A stretch of 64,000 nt of DNA, taken from contig JAJFGO010000059.1 in assembly GCA_021776095.1 (NCBI GenBank), positions 1 to 64,000 on the forward strand, given 5' to 3'. The notes under the pieces were generated by a model. That model saw only the letters and a list, made by a program, of their open reading frames with translations, was not told the origin of the DNA and did no database searches. Source of the DNA: Kiloniellaceae bacterium. Lineage in GTDB: Bacteria > Pseudomonadota > Alphaproteobacteria > Kiloniellales > J153. Shown here in pieces: positions 25,684 through 34,473 of this stretch (the first letter of the stretch is position 1; each line of letters starts with the position of its first letter). The position numbers and the translations under genes are program-made.

Positions 25684-26504
25684 AACTCTCACTCTGCAAT
25701 GAAGTCATCCGCGAATTGCCCTTCGCCGAGCAATGCGCTTTCGCCGCGGCTGTCGGTTATCAGGGCCTGGAGATCGCGCCCTTCACCTTGTCCGGCCAAC
25801 CGCAGACGCTTGAGGGCGCGGCGGCGGCCGAAGTACGCGGTGCCCTGCGGGCCGAAGGTCTGGTTTGTTCCAGTCTGCACTGGCTGCTGGTCGCACCGGA
25901 AGGACTCTCTATCACGAGCGCCGACGCGGCGGTTCGCGCGCGCACGGTCGAGGTCATGCGCCGTTTGGTGCAACTCGCCGCCGAGCTTGGCGCCGAGATT
26001 CTGGTGCATGGTTCGCCGGCGCAGCGGGCCTTACCGGCTGGCGATGAGGCGGATGCGCGGGCCCGCGCGATCGACTGCTTCCGCGCCGCGGCGGAAGCCG
26101 CCGAAGCGGCAGGGGTCATCTATTGCATAGAGCCACTGGCGAAGCGCGAGACCAACTTCATCAACACCCTGGCGGAAGCGGCGGAGATTGTGCAGGCCGT
26201 CGGCAGCCCCGCGCTGCGCAGCATGGTCGATTGCTCGGCGGCGGCCTTGGAGGAAGGCGACGTGGCCGCGCTGCTCGACCGCTGGCTGCCTGGCGATCTG
26301 ATCGCCCACGTCCAGGTCAACGACCCCAACCGCCGTGGCCCGGGCGAGGGCGCGCTGGGCTTTGCCCCAATTCTCGCCGCCTTGAAGCGTCATGGATACG
26401 AAGGTTGGGTGGCGGCGGAGCCATTTGTCTACGAGCCGGACGGGCCGGCCTGCGCCGCCCACGCCGCCGGCTATCTGCGCGGAATGCTGGAGGCCATGTC
26501 ATGA
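25680..26504 (+). CDS. Sugar phosphate isomerase/epimerase-like TIM barrel protein 1
   Basis: A xylose-isomerase-like TIM barrel (AP_endonuc_2) of about 274 residues. Metal and substrate residues are suggested by IYCIEPLAKRETNFI, VDCSAAALEEGD and AHVQVNDPNRRGPGEG, and the C-terminal Glu in WVAAEPFVY. The start is unusual: CTG 25680 lies five bases after AGGGAGG and overlaps the tctA stop as CTGA, giving MKLSLCNEVIRELPF. In-frame standard starts lie only deep inside tctA, without a matching N-terminus. Followed by the enolase-superfamily gene with an ATGA overlap. Confidence 0.88.
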   Translation: MKLSLCNEVIRELPFAEQCAFAAAVGYQGLEIAPFTLSGQPQTLEGAAAAEVRGALRAEGLVCSSLHWLLVAPEGLSITSADAAVRARTVEVMRRLVQLAAELGAEILVHGSPAQRALPAGDEADARARAIDCFRAAAEAAEAAGVIYCIEPLAKRETNFINTLAEAAEIVQAVGSPALRSMVDCSAAALEEGDVAALLDRWLPGDLIAHVQVNDPNRRGPGEGALGFAPILAALKRHGYEGWVAAEPFVYEPDGPACAAHAAGYLRGMLEAMS

Positions 26505-27928
26505 CCGAACGTCCCACCCTGCATTTGGAAGAGGTCGCGTTCCTCGAACGTGACGTCAAATTGCGCATGCCCTTCCGCTTTGGTGTTGTCACGCTGACCG
26601 AGGCGCCGCAATGCTTTGTGCGCGCACGCATACGCCTTTCGGATGGGCGCGAAGGTTGGGGCGCGGCGGCCGAATTGCTCGCGCCGAAATGGTTCGACAA
26701 GTCGCCCGAGCTGTCCAACGAGGACAATTTCGATCAATTGCGCCGGGCGCTCGCCATGGCCACCAGCGTCTATCAAAGCGAAACGGCCCTTCAAACCGCC
26801 TTCGGGCTTCACGCTGTCAGCGCGCAGACCTACCGAGACGCGGCCGGCGCGGCTGGTCTGCCGCCTCTGGTCGCAAGCTTCGGAACCGCGCTGCTCGATC
26901 GCGCGATCCTCGACGCCCTGCTTCGCCTCGAAGGCGTCAGCGTGTTCGATGCCGCCCGGCGCAACCTCTTCGACTTGAGCGCGGCTCTTACGGCGGATCT
27001 TGCCGGTTTCGACTTCGATGCCTTTCTTGCGAACCTCGCGCCGGCCTCGCGGATCCAGGCCCGGCACACGGTGGGCTTGGTCGATCCCATCACGAGCGGC
27101 GACCTCTCCGAGGCGGATCGCGTCGGAGACGGATTGCCGGAGACGCTAGACGAAGTCATCGAGACTTATGGCATGACGCATTTCAAGCTCAAGGTCGGCG
27201 GCGACATGGACGCCGATATCGCGCGGTTGACACAAATCGCGCGCGTGCTCGATCCCTTGCCCAGCTATCGCGCCACGCTGGACGGCAACGAACAATATGC
27301 CGATGTCGAGGGCGTCGTCACGCTTTGGCAGGCCATCGCTGCGGAGCCAAAGTTGGCTCGCATGCGTGAGGCCGTGCTTTTCATCGAACAGCCGATCGCG
27401 CGCGCCAATGCCCTCAGCAAGGACATTTCGCCTCTTGCCCGGCTCAAGCCGGTCGAGATCGACGAATCGGACGCCACGATCGACTCTTTTCTTGAAGCCA
27501 AGGCGCTGGGCTATTGCGGTGTATCGTCGAAATCATGCAAGGGCTTCTACAAGTCGCTTCTGAATCGGGCACGCTGTGCGAAATGGAACACAGAAGCTGG
27601 CGAGGCACGTTACTTCATGTCGGCCGAAGATCTGACTACGCAAGCCGGCCTCGCGGTGCAGCAGGACCTGGCCCTGGCCACCTTGATCGGCTGCGACCAT
27701 ATCGAGCGCAACGGCCACCATTACGTCGACGGCATGGCCGCAGTGCCGGCAGCCGAACAGGCCGCCTTCCTTGCCGCCCACCCCGATCTCTATCATGAAC
27801 ACTTGGGCGCGGTGCGTTTGGCCATCGAGGACGGCGCGCTTGCCATCGCCTCGCTCGACACGCCCGGCTTCGCGAGCGGCGCCATGCCGGACATCGCCTC
27901 GCTTCGCCGCTGCACCTACAAGGCCTGA
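26501..27928 (+). CDS. Enolase-superfamily (mandelate racemase/muconate lactonizing-like) enzyme
   Basis: A 475-residue enolase-superfamily protein, longer than the usual 370-400. The KxK motif is in THFKLKVGG, metal ligands in LDGNEQY, FIEQPI and IDESD, and a further Lys in SSKSCKG. The extra length includes an N-terminal capping region of about 200 residues. Such enzymes abstract the proton alpha to a carboxylate, usually dehydrating sugar acids or racemising. It is flanked by two sugar isomerase-like genes and the TctCBA importer, consistent with catabolism of an imported polar carboxylate. Confidence 0.87.
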   Translation: MTERPTLHLEEVAFLERDVKLRMPFRFGVVTLTEAPQCFVRARIRLSDGREGWGAAAELLAPKWFDKSPELSNEDNFDQLRRALAMATSVYQSETALQTAFGLHAVSAQTYRDAAGAAGLPPLVASFGTALLDRAILDALLRLEGVSVFDAARRNLFDLSAALTADLAGFDFDAFLANLAPASRIQARHTVGLVDPITSGDLSEADRVGDGLPETLDEVIETYGMTHFKLKVGGDMDADIARLTQIARVLDPLPSYRATLDGNEQYADVEGVVTLWQAIAAEPKLARMREAVLFIEQPIARANALSKDISPLARLKPVEIDESDATIDSFLEAKALGYCGVSSKSCKGFYKSLLNRARCAKWNTEAGEARYFMSAEDLTTQAGLAVQQDLALATLIGCDHIERNGHHYVDGMAAVPAAEQAAFLAAHPDLYHEHLGAVRLAIEDGALAIASLDTPGFASGAMPDIASLRRCTYKA

Positions 27929-27929
27929 T

Positions 27930-28757
27930 ATGCCGTCTCTCAAGCAACTCTCCATCAATCTCGCCACGCTACGCGAGCAATGGGACCTTCGGCAGGCGGT
28001 CGAGGGCTGCGCCCGACATGGCATTCGTGCCGTCGCGCCATGGCGCGACCAGATCGCGAAAGTCGGCCTGACGGAGAGCGCGTGCGTCCTGCGCGACAAC
28101 GGCATGCGCGTAACAGGATTGTGCCGTGGCGGCATGTTTCCCGCGCCGACCGAGGCCGGCCGGCAGGCCGCGCTCGACGACAACCGCCGCGCATTGGAGG
28201 AAGCGGTCGCGCTCGGTGCGGAGTGCTTGGTCCTGGTGGTCGGCGGCTTGCCGGGGGACTCCCGCGATATCGCCGGCGCGCGCCGGATGGTGGAGGATGG
28301 AATCGGGAAGTTGCTTGAGGCCGCACGGCCTGCAGGTATGCCCCTGGCCATCGAACCGCTGCATCCCATGTACGCCGCCGACCGGGCCTGTGTGAACACG
28401 CTCCGGCAAGCGCTCGACCTCTGCGATCGGTTGGGCGAGGGTGCTGGCGTGGCGGTCGATGTCTACCACCTTTGGTGGGACCCCGAGCTGGAGGCGCAGA
28501 TCGCGCGCGCCGGCGAGGGCGGCCGCCTTCTGGCTTATCACATATGCGATTGGCTGGTGCCGACCCGCGACTTGCTGCTCGACCGCGGTATGATGGGCGA
28601 CGGTGTCATCGAGCTGCCGCGCATCCGCGGCTGGATGGAGCGGGCCGGCTATGGCGGCCTGCACGAGGTCGAGATCTTCTCCGCCGAGGATTGGTGGATG
28701 CGGGATCCGGAAGAGGTGCTGCAAACCTGTATCGCGCGCCATGGTAGTGCGACGTAA
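27930..28757 (+). CDS. Sugar phosphate isomerase/epimerase-like TIM barrel protein 2
   Basis: A 275-residue xylose-isomerase-like TIM barrel. LAIEPLHPMYAADRACVN, VAVDVYHLWWDPELEAQI, LAYHICDWLVPT and GGLHEVEIFSAEDWW are at the positions of metal ligands (Glu, Asp, His, Glu) in this family. ATG 27930 is one base past the enolase-superfamily stop. Clearly related to the protein at 25680 but not a recent duplicate. It ends the operon; transposon fragments follow. Confidence 0.88.
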   Translation: MPSLKQLSINLATLREQWDLRQAVEGCARHGIRAVAPWRDQIAKVGLTESACVLRDNGMRVTGLCRGGMFPAPTEAGRQAALDDNRRALEEAVALGAECLVLVVGGLPGDSRDIAGARRMVEDGIGKLLEAARPAGMPLAIEPLHPMYAADRACVNTLRQALDLCDRLGEGAGVAVDVYHLWWDPELEAQIARAGEGGRLLAYHICDWLVPTRDLLLDRGMMGDGVIELPRIRGWMERAGYGGLHEVEIFSAEDWWMRDPEEVLQTCIARHGSAT

Positions 28758-28824
28758 TCGCTATGCTCACAGATATCGTTAGACAAATGCGACCGGGTCC
28801 GCAGAACTCCATAATAGGTAGAAC

Positions 28825-28920
28825 TCACGCTGCAAGTTGACGCCACTCAGCCAAGGCGGCGGAGCGGTTGAGTTTGAATTTTTCCCGGCTGTATAGATGA
28901 CGTTCCTAATTGAAGTGGTG
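28825..28920 (-). pseudogene. IS6-family transposase C-terminal scrap (copy B)
   Basis: Read on the minus strand, 32 codons give HHFN-stop-ERHLYSREKF and then KLNRSAALAEWRQLAA plus stop: the exact C-terminus of IS6-family transposases with one Gln codon turned to TAG. The rest of the element is missing. It lies head to tail-reversed against copy C only 51 bp away. Confidence 0.75.
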
Positions 28921-28971
28921 CTGTCACAGTAACTGAGTGACCGGTTGGCAGTGGCGCAGTATTGTCGCCAG

Positions 28972-29666
28972 ATGCAGAAAACGTCCTATGCGCGCCATCG
29001 CTTCCCACCAGAAATCATCCAACATGAGGTGTGGTCGTATTTCCGGTTTCCTCTCAGCTATACGATGTCGAGGACCTGCTGGCTGAATGCGACATTGATG
29101 TTTCCTACGAGACTGTGCGTCGCTGGGCATTGAAATTCGGACAGGCCTATGCGCAGAAACAGAGACGGACGCGCGCCCGTCCCGACGGTCGGTGGCACCT
29201 TGATGAAGTGTTCGTCTCCATCGACCGCAGGCGCATGTATCTGTGGCGCGCGGTCGAAAGTGAAGGCGAAGTGCTTGATATCCTGGTTCAGCCCCGCGGA
29301 GACATGCACGCAGCGCTCAAACTGATGCGCAAACTGCTGATGAAGCAAGGATTTATGCCTGGCACCTTCGTCACTGACATGCTGCCATCTTGCGGTTCTG
29401 CTTTGAGAGAGTTGGGGCTTTCCAAGCACCATGATTTTGGTGGCAGAAAGAACAACCGGGCAGAGAATTCCCACTTGCCAGTCCGGCAACGCGAACGACG
29501 AATGCAACGTTTCAAATCACCCGGATCAGCGCAACGGTTCCTTTCCATCCACGCTGCGATCCACAAATTCTTCAACGTACAGCGCCATCTGATTTCCCGA
29601 CAAACATTACGTCAGTTTCGCAGCAACGCGTTGAGTGTATGGCAGGCTGCCACGGCGGCGGCGTAA
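28972..29666 (+). pseudogene. IS6-family transposase with one frameshift (copy C)
   Basis: A nearly complete IS6-family transposase. From ATG 28972 the frame reads RHRFPPEIIQHEVWSYFRF to about 29061, where one missing base shifts to the second frame: DVEDLLAECDIDVSYETVRRW and onwards to TAA 29666. The catalytic DDE set is intact (HLDEVF, FVTDML, NNRAENSH). It would therefore be functional but for the single-base loss, implying recent inactivation. Terminal inverted repeats could not be identified. Programmed frameshifting is not usual in IS6. Confidence 0.82.
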
Positions 29667-29798
29667 GCGTCGCCTTCGCGCACGATTAATGCGAATTGGG
29701 TCGAATAACGTGACAACGCCCGCCAGACTCACGCTTTGCCATATGTCGAACGATGTGGTTCGAAGCTCTTTGTATGTGGGCCAAGGGCAAAACGCCTT

Positions 29799-31019
29799 CT
29801 ACATAGGGTCCAGTCGGACCTCCACGCTCTCGATGCCGTCCAAGGAGACAGACTTTCCCGGCAGGCGGATGCGGCGCTCGGGAAGGGCGACGATCTTGCG
29901 CTGCCAGACTTCCTCGCCGTTGCGGAGCAGCCGCAGCATCCCGCGTGCCGGGCGATCAACCCGGGCCCGGAACAGGAGGTTGTTGGGCGGGTCGCCGGGA
30001 ACCGAAATAACCTGAGGGGTAACGTAGCGGAGCGGCGGGCTTGCTTGGACTGGTATGCGGCGTAGCGGGGATTCCAAGCGGCCCGCGAGCGCGGCGGCCA
30101 TGGATCGGCCCGCAGCTTCGCCCTCGAGGCCCACGACGCCCGAAGTCTCGACCGGGCGCAAAAGGTTGCCGGCGGCGAAGTAGGTGGGGTCGGAGCAGCG
30201 CCAGTGCTGATCGATGACGGGTCCGCCGCTACCCGGGTCCATCGCTAGGTGGCTAGCGCGCAGCAACGCGGCCTCGGGCACGAAGCGTCCGGTTAGTACG
30301 ACGGCATCGCCGGCCAGGCGTTCGCGCCGGCCGTTGCGCTCGATTTCGACGGCCTCCACGGTCTCGCGGCCCAGGATTCCAAGCAGCCGCGTGCGGGTCA
30401 GCACGGGAACCCCAAAGAGGAGCCGGGCGATCAAATCCCCGGGCCTGGGGGCCGTGATGCGGTCCTCTTCCTCAATCATCGCCACTGGCTTGATTCCGGC
30501 CCGCCTGAGGGTGAGGAGGGCAGAGAAGGAAACCCATTCACTGCCAACGATAATCGGCCGCCGGCACGGCCGAAGGTCAACCAGGTGTAGAAGCTGTTGC
30601 AGCGCGCCGGTGGTGAGCACACCCCAAGGTGGGCGATCGCCTGAAATGAGGCGCGCCGCGCGCGGCGTTTCCCGAATGCCGGTGGCAAGCAGGACGACTT
30701 TTCCCGTCATCGTTTCCAGACCATTGTCCGTGACAACGTCGAGTTCGCCGTTCGGACGCAGGGCAACCACTGACGCGCCGATCCGAAGCTCCATGTCGTT
30801 CACGTCCCGGCGCAGACGGCGCGCATAGGCGGGGCCGCTGTAAGGCCAATGGAATTGTTCGAATCCGAATCCGGGGTGGTGGCAGTGGCGTGGCACGCCG
30901 CCCGCCTCGGTCTCGCGCTCCAGCACTACCACGTCGCGCACGCCCGCCTCGCGCAGAGCCCGCGCGGCGGAGAGGCCAGCCGGCCCACCGCCGACGATGA
31001 GGGCGTCGTGCCGACTCAA
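29799..31019 (-). CDS. FAD/NAD(P)-binding oxidoreductase, partner of GlpA-like dehydrogenase
   Basis: A pyridine-nucleotide-disulfide-type flavoprotein of about 406 residues. ALIVGGGPAGLSAARAL at the N-terminus is the FAD-binding dinucleotide fold; a second nucleotide fold starts near PIIVGSEWVSFSAL, and YFAAGNLLRPVETSGVVGLEGEAAG is the C-terminal FAD contact. TTG 31019 overlaps the TGA of the upstream gene (TTGA). The frame is open upstream but that part is antisense-like sequence inside the previous gene. Such proteins pair with a GlpA- or opine-oxidase-type subunit to pass electrons from a substrate dehydrogenase. Last gene of the DeoR operon. Confidence 0.85.
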   Translation of the reverse strand: MSRHDALIVGGGPAGLSAARALREAGVRDVVVLERETEAGGVPRHCHHPGFGFEQFHWPYSGPAYARRLRRDVNDMELRIGASVVALRPNGELDVVTDNGLETMTGKVVLLATGIRETPRAARLISGDRPPWGVLTTGALQQLLHLVDLRPCRRPIIVGSEWVSFSALLTLRRAGIKPVAMIEEEDRITAPRPGDLIARLLFGVPVLTRTRLLGILGRETVEAVEIERNGRRERLAGDAVVLTGRFVPEAALLRASHLAMDPGSGGPVIDQHWRCSDPTYFAAGNLLRPVETSGVVGLEGEAAGRSMAAALAGRLESPLRRIPVQASPPLRYVTPQVISVPGDPPNNLLFRARVDRPARGMLRLLRNGEEVWQRKIVALPERRIRLPGKSVSLDGIESVEVRLDPM

Positions 31020-32404
31020 GCGGCGGCTCCCGCCGTAGCTGGGACCTGGAGCCGTCCGGCTGCCAGCTGAGCGACACGCCAGGTGCAGTAAAAGCCCTGA
31101 CAACGCCCCATCATGCAGCGGGTGCGCCGCTTGAGGCCGCCCAGGCTGATGGCTGGCAGCGGCCCTTCGAGTGCCGCCTCGATCTCGCCGCGGGTCACCC
31201 ATTCGCAATGACAGACGATTTCGCCTGAGCCGCCCTGTTGATAGGGCCGCGGTCGTGTCTCGGCCAGATTGGGTACCGGCGTCCAAACCGGATCGGAAAT
31301 ATCGGCAAGCGGCGCGAAGGCCTTTTCGTAGAGCCGGCGGACATGGGCGCCGATTCCTAGCGCCCCGGTCAGGCCAGTCGATCGGATGCCACTAACCGTG
31401 ATCCACTGACGTTCGGCGATCGCCTCGATCTGATAGTCCCTAAATTGGGTCGCCGGGCGCAGGCCCGCATAAGTCGCCGTGACCGGCTGATCCTTGAGCG
31501 CCGGAACGATTTCGACCGCACGCTTGTAAAGGGCCTCAAGCGTCGCCTGATCGACAGCCGTATCCTCGCGGTCATCCTGCTCCTCAGCAGTGGGGCCTAC
31601 CAACACATTACCGAACGCGGTCGGCGCAACCAGCACGCCCTTTGTCGTCTTGGTCGGTACCGGCAAAATGATGGTATCCACGAGCGGCGCGGCGCTCTTG
31701 TCGAAGACCAAGAACTGCCCCTTGCGTGGCGTGATGCGAAAGGGGGGCGTCCGGGCGATCGACTCGACCAGGTCACCGAACAGCCCGGCGCAGTTGACTA
31801 CCACGTCCGCCCGCAAGGGGCCCTGGTTTGTCTGCAAGTGCCACTGGCCGCCGTTAAGCTCACCGCTCAAGACTTCGCAACGGCGCTTCACGATCGCCCC
31901 ATTGGCGATCGCCTGGAAAGCATAGGCGAGCGGCGGCGACCAGGGATCGATGATGTGCTCTCCCGGGATCAGCAACGCACCCCGCGCCTGGGAACTGAGT
32001 CCGGGGGCACGACGGAAAAGCTCATGGCGATCGAGCGCGATCACCCCCTCAACTTCGTTAGCCGTGGCGTGTTCGAGATGACCGGATAGGGAGGCATGCT
32101 CCTCCTCGGTCCAGGCGACGAGCAGAGCCGAGGTTTCAATCAATGGCAGATTGAGGCGCTCGCGGATATCCAGATACGCATCATAGCCCTCGCGCACGCA
32201 ATCAAGTTCCAGGCTACCGGTCGGTGCATCGTAGCCGGTATGCAGGAGCGCACTATTGCCCTTGCTGGCGCCAGACAGGATATCGAGCCCGCGCTCGAGC
32301 AGGACCGCGCGCGCGCCGGCCAGCGCAAAGGCGCGCAAGACCGCACAGCCCACCACCCCGCCACCGATGACCGCAACCTGGAAGTCTCCCTGGGTCACGG
32401 ACAT
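31016..32404 (-). CDS. GlpA-like FAD-dependent dehydrogenase with C-terminal [2Fe-2S] domain
   Basis: A 462-residue DAO-family flavoenzyme. VAVIGGGVVGCAVLRAFA is the FAD fold and SKGNSALLHTGYDAPTGS is the glycerol-3-phosphate dehydrogenase/L-2-hydroxyglutarate oxidase-type motif. The C-terminal 60 residues form a BFD-like domain with Cys pairs (VCHCEW and RCMMGRCQGFYC) to bind a [2Fe-2S] cluster, as in anaerobic GlpA. It probably oxidises a secondary hydroxyl group of a phosphorylated or sulfated glycerol-like or polyol substrate. Overlaps kinase gene upstream by 10 bp. Confidence 0.88.
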   Translation of the reverse strand: MSVTQGDFQVAVIGGGVVGCAVLRAFALAGARAVLLERGLDILSGASKGNSALLHTGYDAPTGSLELDCVREGYDAYLDIRERLNLPLIETSALLVAWTEEEHASLSGHLEHATANEVEGVIALDRHELFRRAPGLSSQARGALLIPGEHIIDPWSPPLAYAFQAIANGAIVKRRCEVLSGELNGGQWHLQTNQGPLRADVVVNCAGLFGDLVESIARTPPFRITPRKGQFLVFDKSAAPLVDTIILPVPTKTTKGVLVAPTAFGNVLVGPTAEEQDDREDTAVDQATLEALYKRAVEIVPALKDQPVTATYAGLRPATQFRDYQIEAIAERQWITVSGIRSTGLTGALGIGAHVRRLYEKAFAPLADISDPVWTPVPNLAETRPRPYQQGGSGEIVCHCEWVTRGEIEAALEGPLPAISLGGLKRRTRCMMGRCQGFYCTWRVAQLAAGRLQVPATAGAAA

Positions 32405-33261
32405 GCCTCAACCTGATCCCAGCATTCCCTTGTGTAACTTTCGAGATCGCCAGCCAGCCCGACGACGTGGATCTGCGTCGCGCACCATAAGGCCTCGCGC
32501 GCAGCAATCACCGGGATCAAGCGGTTTACCGCCGCGGGGTCGGCAGCGCCGTAGCTGGCGAGGAAATCTTCTATTTGTTGCACCGCCAACCTGAAATGCA
32601 CGACGACCATGGCCAGGTCGACCATCGGGTTGCCAAGACCGGCGTACTCCCAATCCACTAGGATCAGCGCCTCGCCCCGAACGATGACGTTCTCGGGTAT
32701 GAGGTCGGCATGGATAAGGCTGCGGGCCTTGAGTTCGGGGGCTCGCTTGAGAATATCGAGAACTTTCTGCCGGCGAGAGGGTGACACGCTGGTATCGGGC
32801 AGGGCGTCGAGCTGGCGCCGGCAAATGTCGGCGGGATCGAAGAGCGCCAAGTCTTCGGGCACCGAAGCCTTGTGCAAGTGCCGCAAGCTTCGCGCCAAGC
32901 TGTCGAGCAGGTCCGTCGAAATCGCCTCGCCCTGGCATAATGTTCGGCCATCGACGAACTCCGTGATCAGCACACCCTCGGCGGCAAAAAAGACCTTCGG
33001 AGCCAGGCCTAGGGCCGCGGCAAGCTTGCAACAGCGAAGCTCGTTAGCGCGGCGGATTCCGTGATGCGGGAGGTCGACGCCGAGGCGTGCGAAAAACGAT
33101 TGGCTACCATCCTCGACAATATAATTTTGATTTGTCCGGCCTTGTTCGATCGGTCGAATTTTAGGCGGTGACTGCCAACACGACAGGCTTCGAATTCGAT
33201 CGACGGCGCTCGTGCGATCCGGACTTTCGCATCCGCCGGGACCCGTTCTGGATTGTTCCAA
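32395..33261 (-). CDS. Choline/aminoglycoside kinase-like (APH fold) phosphotransferase
   Basis: A 288-residue small-molecule kinase of the APH/choline kinase fold. IEQGRTNQNYIVEDG is the nucleotide-binding loop, SLIHADLIPENVIV the catalytic Brenner motif (HxDxxxxN), and ILVDWEYAGLGNPMVDLA the metal-binding DFG equivalent. TTG 33261, eight bases after GGAG and 17 bp past the DeoR stop, is the best start; the frame is open well into the deoR gene. It most likely phosphorylates an imported alcohol or amino alcohol before the flavoenzymes act. Antibiotic resistance is unlikely given the catabolic context. Confidence 0.85.
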   Translation of the reverse strand: MEQSRTGPGGCESPDRTSAVDRIRSLSCWQSPPKIRPIEQGRTNQNYIVEDGSQSFFARLGVDLPHHGIRRANELRCCKLAAALGLAPKVFFAAEGVLITEFVDGRTLCQGEAISTDLLDSLARSLRHLHKASVPEDLALFDPADICRRQLDALPDTSVSPSRRQKVLDILKRAPELKARSLIHADLIPENVIVRGEALILVDWEYAGLGNPMVDLAMVVVHFRLAVQQIEDFLASYGAADPAAVNRLIPVIAAREALWCATQIHVVGLAGDLESYTRECWDQVEACP

Positions 33262-33278
33262 GGTGCTTGCTCCGGATC

Positions 33279-34073
33279 CTAGGCCTGCAAAGGCAACTTG
33301 GCGACGACAATTTCTACGTTCGCCTGCCTGAATTCGCTGTCCAGATCGGGGCGCAAATCTCCGGTCACGAGCACGTCGATGTCGCTGAGCGGCACGCTGG
33401 AAATACGGGCGCGCCAGTCGAACTTGGCGCTGTGAACCAGGCTCACAGTACGCTTCGCTTTCGCCGTCATTTTTTTCGCAAGCGCCGCGTCTTCCGGGTG
33501 CATAAAGCACATCCCATCGGTGGCGCTGAAAGCGTCACAAGACAGGAGCGCCAGATCCGCATTGATCTGCTCGACCATGGATTCGGCAAAATGACCGCCG
33601 GTAGCGAGTGAGGTTCGGCGCACAAACCCGCCCAGCAAGCAGACGGTGATGTTCGGGTTGTTGGAAAGAATATGCGCGATGTTCACGGCCGGCGTGGCGA
33701 CAAAAAGCTCAAGATCCGTCAAGGCGATATCGCGTGCCAGGGCCAATATGGTCGAGCCATCATTTAGGAACAGCGTGTCTCCCGATTTGATCAGGCCGAC
33801 CGCGGCGCGCGCGATCGCCTGCTTATCCTGCAGGTACTTTTGCTCGCGTACCGCCAAGGCTTCTTCGGCTGGGCGCAACGATCGTACGGAGGCGCCACCG
33901 TAACCGCGGCTGACCAAGCCGTCTTGCTCTAGAGCCGCCAGATCGCGGCGTATTGTCGCCGGCGACGCATCCAAAAGCTCACACAAATCGGTGACGGAGA
34001 CAGCACCGCGCATGGCAATCTCGCGGCGCAGGGAACGTCGTCTGGCTATGGGGTTTCGTGTTTTCGCACTCAT
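33279..34073 (-). CDS. DeoR/GlpR-family transcriptional regulator
   Basis: A 264-residue DeoR repressor. The helix-turn-helix is in SVTDLCELLDASPATIRRDLAALEQDGLVSRGYGGA, the family hallmark. The C-terminal sugar-phosphate-sensing domain includes FLNDGSTILALARDI and CLLGGFVRRTSLATGG. First gene of the kinase/flavoenzyme operon and divergent from the oligopeptide-type importer, so it probably governs both, with a phosphorylated intermediate as inducer. Confidence 0.93.
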   Translation of the reverse strand: MSAKTRNPIARRRSLRREIAMRGAVSVTDLCELLDASPATIRRDLAALEQDGLVSRGYGGASVRSLRPAEEALAVREQKYLQDKQAIARAAVGLIKSGDTLFLNDGSTILALARDIALTDLELFVATPAVNIAHILSNNPNITVCLLGGFVRRTSLATGGHFAESMVEQINADLALLSCDAFSATDGMCFMHPEDAALAKKMTAKAKRTVSLVHSAKFDWRARISSVPLSDIDVLVTGDLRPDLDSEFRQANVEIVVAKLPLQA

Positions 34074-34473
34074 TCGCTTTCTCGAAGTTATCTAACTATT
34101 ATCAATCAATAAACTTATCTAGTCAATCGTTCTAGCGTCAATAAAGGCATATTAGAGATCGCCTGAAATCAAACCTCGACAGTGATCCGACGGACTGAAA
34201 TGCGGCTGACCGCCACAAGTTTCCTCCAAAACGTGCGCACAACGCCCCCCTGTCTCAGCGCATTCCAGCATTCCCAATGGCCGCGCGGGCAAGTGGTCCG
34301 GAACCGGAGGTTGAAGCTTGACCGAAAGGCTGTCATATACGCGTCATAATTGTGTTCATAAACGCACTATAGACGATCGTTATTGATCGTGATAGTTTAT
34401 CTTTGTAAGCAGAATCCAGATGGATTCCCAAATCGATCAAAAAAAGCGCACATAACAAGTCAGGGAGGACCAG
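34074..34473. promoter_or_regulatory. Divergent control region with two candidate DeoR sites
   Basis: A 400-bp gene-free, partly AT-rich interval between deoR and the importer. Near each end is a related element: 34379-34401 reads GTTATTGATCGTGATAGTTT and more, and the reverse complement of 34089-34113 reads TTTATTGATTGATAATAGTT. The shared form is TTATTGAT-N-GATAGTT with a slightly different centre. Placement next to each start codon suggests operators for the DeoR protein. The middle 200 bp is GC-rich and shows no gene. Confidence 0.45.

Noticed and set aside
32395-33261. Aminoglycoside resistance gene
   Set aside because: The APH-fold motifs are shared with choline and other metabolic kinases, and the gene sits in a DeoR-led catabolic operon.
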